NCBI GenBank assembly: GCA_014529385.2
Contig: CM043960.1
Coordinates: 77,153,910 to 77,217,909, forward strand
Reading direction: 5' to 3'
Source of the DNA: Adiantum capillus-veneris
Lineage: Eukaryota > Streptophyta > Polypodiopsida > Polypodiales > Pteridaceae
DNA length: 64,000 bases
Below the pieces are notes generated by a model. The model saw only the letters and a program-made list of their open reading frames with translations, was not told the origin of the DNA and did no database searches. This document shows positions 1 through 9,904 of this stretch, in pieces. Each line of letters starts with the position of its first letter. Position 1 is the stretch's first letter. Both the position numbers and the translations under genes were made by a program.

Positions 1-116
1 TGCAAAAACCGCTCAAAGAGCCCAACCACAAGAGGCATCAGAAGAGCAACAAGACCTGCTAAGTCGCATCACTACTCAGCTTAAAGGTTTATCCGTGCAT
101 CTGGTGCAGCAAGGGC

Positions 117-600
117 ATGCACCAATCAGAAATCCAGAGCAAGGAAGAGGACAATGAAGGCAAAACCAAAAATACCACTGCTACAACTGTGGGGAGGATG
201 GCCATGGCATGTATTACTACCCACATCCGAGAAGGCAGAACTTCCATAGAGGAGGAAGACAGAATCAGATCTCCCCACCAAGGGCAAGACCACCACCACC
301 TAGGAAACCAGGATTGATTCCACCGGTACGAATTTTTCGACCACCTTTACAACAACCACCACCACCACAACCCCTCATTCCACCACTACCTCCACCTTCT
401 GTTGGAAACCAAGTAGTGAGTATCATTAGCCTGCAAGCTAAAAGGAAAGGCAAAGGTAGAAGAACCGGTTTGAGAAAAGAACAAAGAAAAAGGAAAGGTA
501 GAAGAAGTGGATGCCATGGGAGTGAAGCATGCCAGGCACGAAGAAGCCTCTCAAAGGGAGGAGAAGATGAAAGGACAAGGTGAATCTAGCAAGCAGGCAT
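117..600 (+). pseudogene. gag 3' part with damaged zinc knuckle (Tat-type element)
   Basis: Frame 176-583 reads a CCHC-like knuckle, CYNCGEDGHGMYYY, at 179-220. The spacing is CX2CX4H, but the final cysteine position is tyrosine, so one zinc ligand is lost. A very proline-rich stretch follows (about 290-410: PPPPRKP, PPLQQPPPPQP) and then a basic Lys/Arg segment, as in the nucleocapsid end of plant gypsy Gag. The frame then runs into the 155-bp duplication at 531. Identification rests on the knuckle and on the protease and RT that follow. Confidence 0.6.
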
Positions 601-840
601 CTAAGCCTCGGCGGAAGATCGACATTGTGGATTTTTCATCGGGTGAGTATGCTAAACCATCTGACCTAGTCGAGGATGTATTGATGCCAGGCATGAAGAA
701 GCCTCTCAAAGGGAGGAGAAGATGAAAGGAAAAGGCGAATCTAGCAAGTAGGCATCTAAGCCTCGGCGGAAGATCGACATTGTGGATTTTTCATTGGGTG
801 AGTATGCTAAACCATCTGACCTAGTTGAGGATGTATTGAT
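531..840 (+). repeat. 155-bp tandem duplication between gag and protease
   Basis: Two copies, about 531-685 and 686-840, both start GCCAGGCA and carry the same run ending in GAGGATGTATTGATGC. They differ at only a few bases (for example AAGCAGGCA against AAGTAGGCA). The unit is 155 bp, not a multiple of three, so the duplication itself shifts the reading frame of the host element. Confidence 0.85.
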
Positions 841-1627
841 GCAGGGTCCAAAGATAACTTGGCCCCAATTACTCCATCTTGCACCAAGGATGAGGAGACA
901 ATGGACAAAGATAGTAAGCACAAGAAAATCAAGACCAAGGATAGCTAGGGCTATCTCTGGGAGGAATCTTGATGATATCCTACCAACCATGGATGCCCAC
1001 ATCAAGGGGCAATGTATCTCAAACGTCTGCATAGATTGTGGCACACAGATATGCGTCATTAGTGAGAAAATGATGCACCATCTTGGACTAGAGGTAAGTA
1101 GGTCGGAAACCTGCGGAGCTAAAATGGCAAATAACGTCAGAGTGAAGTGCGTAGGCATTGTGAATGCAGTCAAAGTCAAGGCATTCAACACAGAAGTGGA
1201 GGTAGACATTTTTTTCATGCCACACAAAATGGATGGCTACCCTATCATTCTTGGAAGACCTTGGCTCATGGCTATGGAAGCTAAGCAAGACTGCAGTACT
1301 GGAATGATTCAAATGAAGGATGCTAAAGGGAAGTCCATATTCTACAACATGAAGACTGGGAAGCAACACAACATGATCTTGGAGGCATTGGAAGATGAGT
1401 CCACCAACGACTATTTGTCCACCTCAGGAGAAGAGACAACAACAACTGAAGAGAGCAACAGTAGCATCAAATTAATGGGGGTCATCCTCAAGGACCCAAA
1501 AAGAGTGACACAATCTGAAACACCATCAGAGAACCAAGAGGGACCATCAGGTATGCAACCCTTGGTGGATACAAGTAAGTTACATTGGATGCTCTCCAAT
1601 GAGTTAACTGGTGAAGAGAGGAAATAA
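782..1627 (+). pseudogene. Retropepsin-like aspartic protease domain (Tat-type element)
   Basis: A 281-residue open frame. The retropepsin active-site region reads CIDCGTQICVIS, where the usual D-[ST]-G is D-C-G, and the conserved YPIILGRPWL block follows about 75 residues later. Together these identify the protease of a gypsy polyprotein that would cleave Gag-Pol. The C-terminal third is Ser/Thr/Glu-rich linker leading to RT. The D-C-G change and the frame breaks on both sides indicate an inactive remnant. Confidence 0.7.
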
Positions 1628-1696
1628 TATGTCTCTATGATAGGTAACTTCACCACATTGTTCATTGATGGTTATGATAAGATCACATGAATCACT

Positions 1697-2990
1697 ATGG
1701 TACAACACCACATAAAGCTGAAGAAAGGGAGTAAGCCCGTAGTGCAAAAGCTCAGAAGGCTTGGGGTAATTCAACAAGAAGCATTGCTGAAAGAAGTAAG
1801 GAATTTGCTACAGGCAGGTTTCATTTACCCTGTCAAAGACTCAGAGTGGGGTCTCTCCAGTGGTAGTCACACCAAAGAAGAATGGTAAGTGGAGAGTTTG
1901 TGTAGACTACAAACCTCTCAATGCAGCAACAAAGAGGGATCATTTCCCCTCCCATTCCAAGATGAAATTATCAATGAGGTAGCAGGTCATGAGTTCTACA
2001 CAGTATGTGATGGCTACTCAGGCTACTTTCAGATTAAAATTGCAGAAGAAGACCAGAAAAATACAACTTTCATAAAATCATGTGGATGCTTTGCTTACAG
2101 AGTGATGCCTTTTGGCCTCACCAACACTCTGGCCACATTCCAACACTATGTGACTTTTGTCTTCCAACCATACTTTGGAACGTCAATATGAGTATTCATA
2201 GATAATTTTTGCATCTACAGTTCACGCTCCCTCCATTTGAGCAAGGTCTATGATGGCCTCAATAGGCTGCAAACCTTGGGTGGCCAACTTAACGTGGATA
2301 AGTGTCACATTGGTGAAAGCAAGGTCACTCTTCTTGTCCATGTAATTTCAGCAAAAGGGATTGAGGTTGACCCTAGCAAGATTCAAGATTTAGTACCTCT
2401 GTCATCACCCACCACAGCTAAGAAGTTGGTCTCTTTCCTTCAGAAGGTAAGGTATTTGAGCAGGTTCATTCACTTGCTCTCTCAGGTGATTCTCCCTCTA
2501 CAACAAGTCACCCATAGAGATGTATTCTCATGGAGTGAAGAAAATGAGTGATAGTTTACTGAAGTGAAACAAATCTTGGCTACACTTTCCCCCCTAGATG
2601 GGACGAGCCATTTTATGTAAATACCAGCGTAGGAAGTGATACACTTGGAGCTGTACTAATGCAGAAGGACCCCCAGAACTCTTTCATGCGTCTTATCTAC
2701 TTCTCTAGTTGTGTCATGACCCCATCAAAAAAGGATTCAGCGTAGTAGAGCACATGGTGCTTACATTGATGTTTGCCACTACAAAGTTCCACTCTTATCT
2801 ATTTCCTAGACCCTTTGTAATTCTGACAATGGAAGAGGCCTTTCCATATGTAATGCAACACATTGATGTCTCATCTAGAATCTCTAAGTGGCTTGTTAGA
2901 TTATAAGAGCTTTATTACACTATGCAGGTAGAAAAATCCACCAGGGCTAGTCTACCAGGTATTCTTACTCATCATCACTATGAGAAGAAG
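1697..2990 (+). pseudogene. Reverse transcriptase and first RNase H (Tat-type element), broken
   Basis: Three frames together cover the RT fingers-palm-thumb: a basic start at 1697-1888, then CVDYKPLN, VMPFGLTN and YLSRF blocks up to 2551. The catalytic box, normally [FY]xDD, reads VFIDNF just after an in-frame TGA near 2190; the second catalytic aspartate is asparagine, a G-to-A type change. RNase H follows at about 2575-2990 with many stops (SVGSDTLGAVLMQKD, then KKGFSVVEHMVL). The order and blocks fit Ty3/gypsy RT. The domain is dead through both frame loss and the catalytic change. Confidence 0.85.
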
Positions 2991-3017
2991 CTAAAGGTCA
3001 ACACAAAAGGTAAATAA

Positions 3018-3485
3018 GTGACACCAATGGTAGAAATTCCTAAGCTTGAAAGAGCTCATTCTCTTTTTTTTGATGGACTAGGCAAAAGAACAGTGGACCA
3101 GTCTGCAGCTGGCATCATCATTTTCAATGAGCAAAAGGAGAAGGTATTCTCTATTGGGCAGCTGTTACACTCCCACTCCAACAATGAAGCAGAGTATGCA
3201 GCTTTAATTCTTGGATTAGAACAATGTGTTTTGCAAGGGATTCAACACCTAAATGTGTTTGTCAATGCTATGATTTTGATAAAGCATATAAATGGCACTT
3301 GGATTTGTAAAAATCAAGTTTTATTTGGCCAATTACGCCAAGTTAAGGATCTTTTAAGGAAGTTTGAAGCGGTGCAGTTATTTCATGTCCCTAGGGTAGA
3401 AAATCAAGAGGTAGATGCTCTAGCCAAGGAAAGAATACAAGAAGTTCCCATAGGAGCAATATGCCTGATATCATCAGTTTTTTAG
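3018..3485 (+). pseudogene. Second, plant/archaeal-type RNase H (Tat lineage)
   Basis: A 155-residue open frame between the RT-RH region and integrase. It reads LFFDGLGKR (first Asp), NNEAEYAALILGL (Glu helix) and VENQEVDALAKE (C-terminal Asp). The middle catalytic Asp, usually in a G-D-S motif, lies in VNAMILIKHING and is asparagine. A duplicate RNase H of this kind before integrase is the known hallmark of Tat-type gypsy elements in plants. The frame is open, but loss of a catalytic Asp argues against activity. Confidence 0.8.
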
Positions 3486-4774
3486 ATACAGGAGAGTGTC
3501 TTGAAGGGTACACCAAGGGCCAGAAACAATGGCTTGTCAGGAAGGCTACAAGATACCACCTTGTAACCAACAACTTATATTGCAAGATCAAAGACCAGAA
3601 TCTCAGGCAAGTGCCAATCTCCAATGAGATCACGGAGGTAATCTCAAGTTTCCATGATGGTGTCTGTGGCGGCCATTTTGCTCTAGATATTACCAGTAGG
3701 AAGATTCTACAAGCAGGATTCTCTTGGCCTAGATTGAACAGGGATGTGCATCATTGGTGTAGAACATGCAAGGCTTGTCAAGTGTCCAATGATCATACAC
3801 TAACTTATGAACCAGAGACACCTATCATCTCATATGGTCTGTTTGAAAAGTGGGGAATAGATGAAATTGGTCCTCTATCAAGGGCCCAATCAGGTAAATT
3901 ATACATTCTAGTTGGTGTAGACTACATGACCCAATGGGCGGAAGCAACAGCCACCACACGCATTATATCCCAACAAGTGGCAAAGTTCATATTTGAGCAT
4001 ATTTGTTGCCGTTTTGGAATACCTCTAGAGATAATATCTGATAGAGGGCCAGGATTTAGAGGCAACCTGGTGGGAGAACTGATGCAAAATTTAGGCATTA
4101 CACGTCGACATTCCACCCCATACTATCCACAGTGCAATGGCCTAGTGGAAAAGATAAACGGCATGATCTGTAAGATCATCACAAAGCAGGTGAATAATCA
4201 CACAAATGATTGGGATAAACATCTCATGGACGCTCTTTGGACCTACCACACGACATTTTGAACATCACTAGTTTTCACCCCGCTTCATCTGGTATATGGA
4301 AAGAAAGCCATTCTACCCATCGAGGTACAGATAGCCAGCTTGCGAGCCATGGCTAGCCAATCACAACGCTCAATTACCCATCTCCTTAAACACATCCTGG
4401 ATCTAGAAAGGCTTTAGCTAGATAGAGAAGATGCGATCAATCACTATGTTGCACAAGCAAAGCGACGACTACTCACATTCAATCAAGGGCTTAAGGAAAA
4501 GGGTCTGGAAAAAGGCATGTTAGTATTGAGATATGAAAACAGATTTGACACTAGGAAAGACATGAAATTTCAACCCAGATGGGAAGGGCCATTCATTGTC
4601 AAAAGGCGCTACACCAACGGCAGTTACAAATTGATGGAAGCAAATGGTAGAATTCACAAGACCAGAGTCAATGGATGGAGGCTCAAGAGGTACTTCTTAA
4701 GACTTAATCCAGAGTTAATGCTAGATATTCCAAAAGAGGGAGAACCCTCCAACTCCATTGCTAGAGAATCATAA
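3461..4774 (+). pseudogene. Integrase with GPY/F-like module (Tat-type element), two stops
   Basis: The first open stretch (3461-4261) holds the HHCC zinc-binding region (FHDGVCGGHF to CRTCKACQ) and the DDE core: WGIDEIGPL (D), ISDRGPGF (D) and NGLVEKING (E). All three acidic residues are present. A TGA at 4259-4261 and a TAG near 4417 interrupt the frame, which otherwise continues to 4774. The GPY/F-like module RWEGPFIVKRR is at about 4579-4611. This was the strand-transfer enzyme of the element. It is the least damaged domain but cannot be made as one chain. Confidence 0.85.
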
Positions 4775-4803
4775 GTAGAGCTAGAAGCATGAATACCTCT
4801 AGC

Positions 4804-4815
4804 CAGAAGGGAGGG
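4804..4815 (+). other. Candidate polypurine tract of the Tat-type element
   Basis: AGAAGGGAGGG lies 30 bases after the end of the polyprotein frame and is followed within a few bases by TG dinucleotides, as expected next to a 3' LTR. The LTR itself cannot be confirmed because its partner is outside the window. Confidence 0.4.
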
Positions 4816-4989
4816 CTAATGATGGCGGGTTTTCAAAACCGCGGCCGCAAGAACCAACCCCAATTGCGGAGGAGCACAATCCCAAGAAACGATTTAAAAA
4901 AACATTTTTTACATTCACTACCATCCTTCTATGCTTGCCCACGGTAGGCCGCCCCTCAGTTTGGCCACATTCCTCCATTATCACCAGAG

Positions 4990-5028
4990 GACGAGTCCTC
5001 TCTCTTCTGCTCGGCTCCACAAAACCCA

Positions 5029-5123
<95 letters not shown>

Positions 5124-5243
5124 CTTGCTTATGTGTCACCTAGACCAACGGGAGCATAAAACAAGTCTACTTCCTATTTCTCCCACTGGCGGGCCGCCAT
5201 GCTTGGACAAAAGTCTCCCTCTCTCTCTTTCATAATTCATATT

Positions 5244-5316
<73 letters not shown>

Positions 5317-5549
5317 CTCTCGCTCGTCCATACTCCCTCAGGCGGGCCGCCATACCACCCTCTCCCTCTCCCCTCTCGTCCACACTCTCTTGACCTCACC
5401 AAGCCCCTCTCCTCCCCTCTTGGCTTTCTCCATCAAGTGGGCCGCCAGTCACCCAAGCCCTCTCCCCATCTGTCATTCTGTCTCTCACCCTCCCTCTTTC
5501 TAGCTCTCTCTTGTTCTCTATCGACTAGGTAGCCTGCGGGTGCAGCTAG

Positions 5550-5646
<97 letters not shown>

Positions 5647-5805
5647 TCCTTCCTGTTACCTACACCCGGCCCACACACACACCCTTCACCCTCAACCTCA
5701 TCCTCATCCCCCTCCCCCTTGGCCCGCTACCTCTCTCTCTCTATCCTACCCCATTGACCATCCTCTCTCTCCCCTTGTTTAGGCCCAAGCCACGCAACAG
5801 AAGCC

Positions 5806-5897
<92 letters not shown>

Positions 5898-6089
5898 TTC
5901 TCTCTCACTCTCTCTGTGTAAGAAGCCCGCAAGCGGAGCAACGTGAGGCATCTCTCTCCCTCTTATTCACACCCCACACACACACATACTCCACACTACC
6001 CCCTCACCCCCTCAACACTCCCTCCCCCCATCTCACTCCCACCCTCTCTGTCTCTCTCTCCCCTCGTCAAGCCCGCAGGCTCAGCCCGA

Positions 6090-6146
<57 letters not shown>

Positions 6147-6246
6147 CACACACACCTACACACACACACTCTCTCTCTCTCTCTCTCTCTCTCTCCCCTC
6201 CCTCTCTTCCCCATCACCCACACTATCTCTCTCTATCTCACTCTCG

Positions 6247-6284
<38 letters not shown>

Positions 6285-6316
6285 CCCTACGTAGTTAGTA
6301 GCTAAAATAAAATAAC

Positions 6317-6366
<50 letters not shown>
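4990..6366. repeat. Microsatellite cluster: five long CT runs, GT and AT runs
   Basis: CT runs at about 5031-5120, 5246-5312, 5551-5642, 5811-5897 and 6093-6142 (another 6169-6194), a GT run at 6250-6281 and an AT run at 6319-6366. The CT runs are separated by short GC-rich pieces sharing GGCGGGCCGCCAT-like cores (5188, 5340, 5438). Reading frames here translate only to Leu/Ser or Arg/Glu repeats and are not genes. No gene is visible from 4816 to 7600. Confidence 0.9.
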
Positions 6367-6368
<2 letters not shown>

Positions 6369-6925
6369 TCCCTGTTGTTTTCTCTCGTTCCCACACACTC
6401 TCTCATACACACATGCCACAAGAATCTCGATACTCATGAACATAAACACACAATACACGCACGCCATACGCACCCACAAAAAAAAAACCAAAGGAATCGG
6501 CACCGAATCCCAAGAAAGAAAAACCGCTAAGTCGTGCGATGGCAATCCAAATCAAGGAAAGACGTCGAAGGCATGCCCCGGCCTAGCGAGCGCACTACAT
6601 TGACGCACTAGTGAGGCCCACCATTCAACCGGCATCTCGTCCACGATGCATCTCGGCAATAACATCTGTAGGTTATTATTATTTTTTAGTTTCAAGCCAA
6701 AAATCTTGTATAAAAACCCATTGTAAACTGCCACCTCTCTCTCTAGGTGATGGTCACAAAGGCCCACCTAGGAGATATCATTTTTAAATTTCTCCTAGGA
6801 CAAAGCAAGGGTCAACCATCTAGGATCCAACTCCTTTGTCTCTCTTGATTAGGGCCCTAACCTAGTCCAATTACCCTAACCTAATGCAACCTACACCTAT
6901 AAAAATGCACTGAGAGGTCATTATC

Positions 6926-7251
6926 GGGGGGGGGGGGGGGGGGATACTTGGTAGCATTTTGGTGGGAGGGGACTGGCAACACTTGCATCAAGGGAGAGGG
7001 GATTTTAGTGTAGCATTTTGGGAAATTATCACTATTGGAAGAATCCATGTCTACACCTTGACTCCAATGGTCGCCACACACTCACAATAGTAGAAATCTC
7101 CGTGCTCGTGAGTCACCTCTAGAGAACGCACCACTCACTATCTCTCTTTATCTCTCTCTATCACCATGGTTTCCACCTTGTTGAAGATAAGGTTTCTGTA
7201 AATATTTCATTCAATGAGTTTTCCCTCACACCTCGAGGGGTTTTCATCACC

Positions 7252-7312
<61 letters not shown>
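6926..7312. repeat. Poly-G run and CT microsatellite
   Basis: An 18-base G run starts at 6926 and a CT run spans about 7256-7312. The DNA between 6370 and 7560 shows no coding evidence. Confidence 0.8.
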
Positions 7313-7314
<2 letters not shown>

Positions 7315-7600
7315 GAGTTTATGCTAATCATTGTTGTCCGTGTCCTAGCCGCTCAAAGCTAGGTGGTGCCCCCTGTTTCACCATGGCCAGCTCGACATGC
7401 ATTGGCTCTTGGGGTTTGAGGCCTTCGGGGTCCGTGTCGTGCTTTCCGCTCGTCAGTACCATTTGGTTTGGTTGCATGTTAATTAAGGTATTGTAAGACA
7501 TTATCTTCATGGTGGCTGCATGAATATGGTTGCAAGTTAAGTACTTTATACATTTGGAACTATAGTGGCATGTCTAATTGTTTCCTCTTCCTGTATTTTA

Positions 7601-8502
7601 GGAAAAAAGAGAAAGAATGAGTACCCAATACTCAACAAATTCTGCTATACTACAGAAGAATTACATGAGGAGTATGGTTTGAATTTAGAAGGAAAGGATG
7701 CTAAGGACTTATCTGACTATGATCTGCCAGATGACCAATGGCTTACTATTTTCCAACATTGGTATCAAAAGAATGCAAAGGTCTACCTTCACCATTTGCA
7801 GCCTTCTTTCATTGATGATTGCAGATTTCTTTTTCATAAGGTGTAACAGGGTCTCCCATCATGTGGGGAGATTACAACTAAGTTTGCTAGGTGCTATGCT
7901 TTTGAGAAGTGCCATGCTGCTAAAAATGACCCAGAAAGACATAAAATGTCATGGGCAAGGTTTGGGGAGAGTGTGTTGAGTATGTTCAGTAGTAAACTTG
8001 GAGGATTGGAGAGGAAGGTGGAAAATTAAAAGAGGGATGATGGAGCATTTCATGGTGGGATATTAGGATCCAACAAGAAGAGGCAGTACACATAGGGTGC
8101 TAGCAATATGTGTAATATTAAAGAGGACAAAATTTTGCAGTTTGAAACAGTGGCAATAGATTACATTTCTGATTTGGATGCCATTGTTCACGAAGTTTTG
8201 ACAAGGTTTACGTAGAATTTGAACAGGTTATCTGAGTTGAGGGCAAGTCTCCAACAAAAGAAAGAGAGTTTACTGAGGTTTGAGGGCTCAAATGCTATCA
8301 ACAAGAAAATTAAGGAGGATATTCTTTTGTTCGAGCAACGCCTCGATGAACTACATCGGCAAGTTCCTTGTGATGTTGATGAGATAAAAGATGTGGAAGC
8401 TGATATAAATGTGTCAAAACTCATGCTACATCGACTCGAAGGCACTACAAAGATGAAGAATCTTGCTCTAGAAATGAAAATTGAACATTTATTTTTACAT
8501 AT
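7601..8502 (+). pseudogene. Coiled-coil-like exon of the decayed FCP1-like locus
   Basis: One frame runs from a likely splice acceptor (TTTTAG at 7600) to a possible donor (ATATG/GTACCT at about 8502). It is interrupted by four stops (TAA at 7844-7846 and 8026-8028, then two TAG codons near 8092 and 8213). Between stops it reads like real protein: YPILNKFCYTTEELHEEYGL, ARFGESVLSMFSSKLGGLER, and a strongly heptad-like segment at about 8219-8440 (LRASLQQKKESLLRFEGS, ILLFEQRLDELHRQV). I do not recognise the domain. Its position 5' of the Cys/His and phosphatase-like exons suggests the same ancestral gene, but the link is inference. Confidence 0.5.
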
Positions 8503-8639
8503 GGTACCTCTTGTTCTTCAGGTTTATTTTTCTCTAATTGTGCTTGTATGTAGTGTCATATTCTTGCATGTAGATGTTTGCATTTGTATGTAGTGCCATA
8601 TTCTTGATAGAAACTTTTGCTACTTGTCCTGGTTTATAT

Positions 8640-9480
8640 CTGATACTTTTTGTACAATGTCATGAACAAACTTGGGTACTATTTGAATTGTTTTGGTACT
8701 TTTGGTATATAGCTAGTTCTTCAAGTGTCCTTTGGTACATCTTGAATCTTTCTTATGTACATTTAGTACATCTTGTAGGAGAATTTAGTATTTCCTGTAG
8801 GGACATTTGGTACTTCACATTTGGTGCTTTCTGTTGGAACATAATATTTATATCTGTGTATTGAGATGTACACATCAGGTGCTTTTAAGTACCTTGGTTT
8901 GACCATGAGTACTTTCATTTGGTACTTCTTGAATTTTTGCATACTTTGGAGTCCTTTTGGTACTTTCTGTAGGAACATCATATGTATATCTATGTGCTAT
9001 GAATCGTCATGTACATATTAGGTCTTTAAGTACCATGCTTTGACTTGAAGTACTTTACTTTTGGTATTTCAATATTTTTGGGAACTTTAGATACCTCATT
9101 TTGTACTTTTTGGTACTTTAGATTTTTACTGTTGTGCTTTGGGTACTTAGCATCTGGTATTTTTATTGTTTGGAACTTTCATACTGAATATTTGGTACTA
9201 TTTACTGTGTATTAGATTGTTGTGCTCTTGTAGGAGCATGATATATTTTATAGGTACTTTAGGTATTGTCTGCTAGTTTTGCTACTTACCATATTGGTTA
9301 CTGTTTTCTATTTGGTACTAGTTGGTCCTTTAGGTACTATGAACATTTGGTACAGTTTACTATTTGTTACATTTGATATTGTGTGTTATTTAGTACTAGT
9401 AATTGTCATAACATTTACATTTGCTAATGTTTACTTTTCTCTAGGACATTACTTTGGTAATATACACTGTCCTTACATTT
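8640..9480. repeat. TTTGGTAC-rich degenerate repeat, probably intronic
   Basis: GGTACTTT, TTTGGTAC and AGTACTTT words recur every 15-40 bases (for example 8706, 8753, 8812, 8890, 9093, 9190, 9315, 9350). They are not in strict tandem register. The DNA is AT-rich and lies between two exon-like stretches. Confidence 0.65.
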
Positions 9481-9496
9481 CCATATGTGACTTGTA

Positions 9497-9847
9497 GATG
9501 GAATGTGATGTCCTCGAGATTAAGTGAAGAGACTTAGATCGAGAGTGAATTTGTTAGAATGATGATTGCAGAAATCAACGAAAGAAGAAGATTCACATTA
9601 TTTCCAAGGCCCCATATCAAGGATGAAGACAACAGAGTCTATGCTTTAGGATCTTGTTTTGCTTGTGGGGAGTGCTTGGGCTCCACCCATGTGGTTGGTT
9701 CTTTCATGCTGACCTGTAGGCACCACTACCACCCTCTCTGTTTCACTGCCACTCTAATGAAAAAAGACATTTGTGTGAAAGTTGGATGCAATGAGTGCAT
9801 CTCCAAAGTGGCCAAGACTTGGGCTCACAAGGGACATGTTCAGAAGA
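9497..9847 (+). pseudogene. Cys/His zinc-cluster exon, probably of the FCP1-like gene
   Basis: A likely acceptor (TTGTAG ending 9497) opens a frame with one TAG near 9535. The frame stays open to a donor-like A/GTAAGC at 9847/9848. It encodes CFACGECLGS, then CRHHYHPLCF, then KVGCNECISK: a regularly spaced Cys/His set of RING or treble-clef type. The motif order is C-x2-C-x2-C, C-x2-H-x2-H-x2-C, C-x2-C. Zinc binding and a protein- or nucleic-acid-contact role are inferred from spacing only. The phosphatase-like exon starts 60-70 bases downstream. Confidence 0.55.
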
Positions 9848-9904
9848 GTAAGCAATTGTCCTGCTTCTTTTTTTTAACACAATTCTGGTTTTTCTTATTG
9901 TAAA

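Larger units (their letters stand above)
1..4815 (+). mobile_element. Decayed Tat-type Ty3/gypsy LTR retrotransposon, 5' end outside window
   Basis: Domains run gag, aspartic protease, reverse transcriptase, RNase H, a second plant/archaeal-type RNase H, then integrase with a GPY/F-like module. The order RT-RH before INT marks Ty3/gypsy. An extra RNase H between RH and INT is known from the Tat lineage. The reading frame is broken by many stops, frameshifts and a 155-bp tandem duplication, so no polyprotein can be made. The 5' LTR, primer site and gag start lie before base 1. A purine-rich stretch at about 4804-4815 could be the polypurine tract before a 3' LTR, but I cannot delimit that LTR because the following DNA is microsatellite. 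Confidence 0.85.

Noticed and set aside
4931-6305. Reading frames of Leu/Ser or Arg/Glu repeats
   Set aside because: They are translations of CT microsatellites with no non-repeat coding evidence.
6926-6943. Poly-G run as a functional G-quadruplex
   Set aside because: A plain homopolymer beside microsatellites; may also be length error in the assembly.
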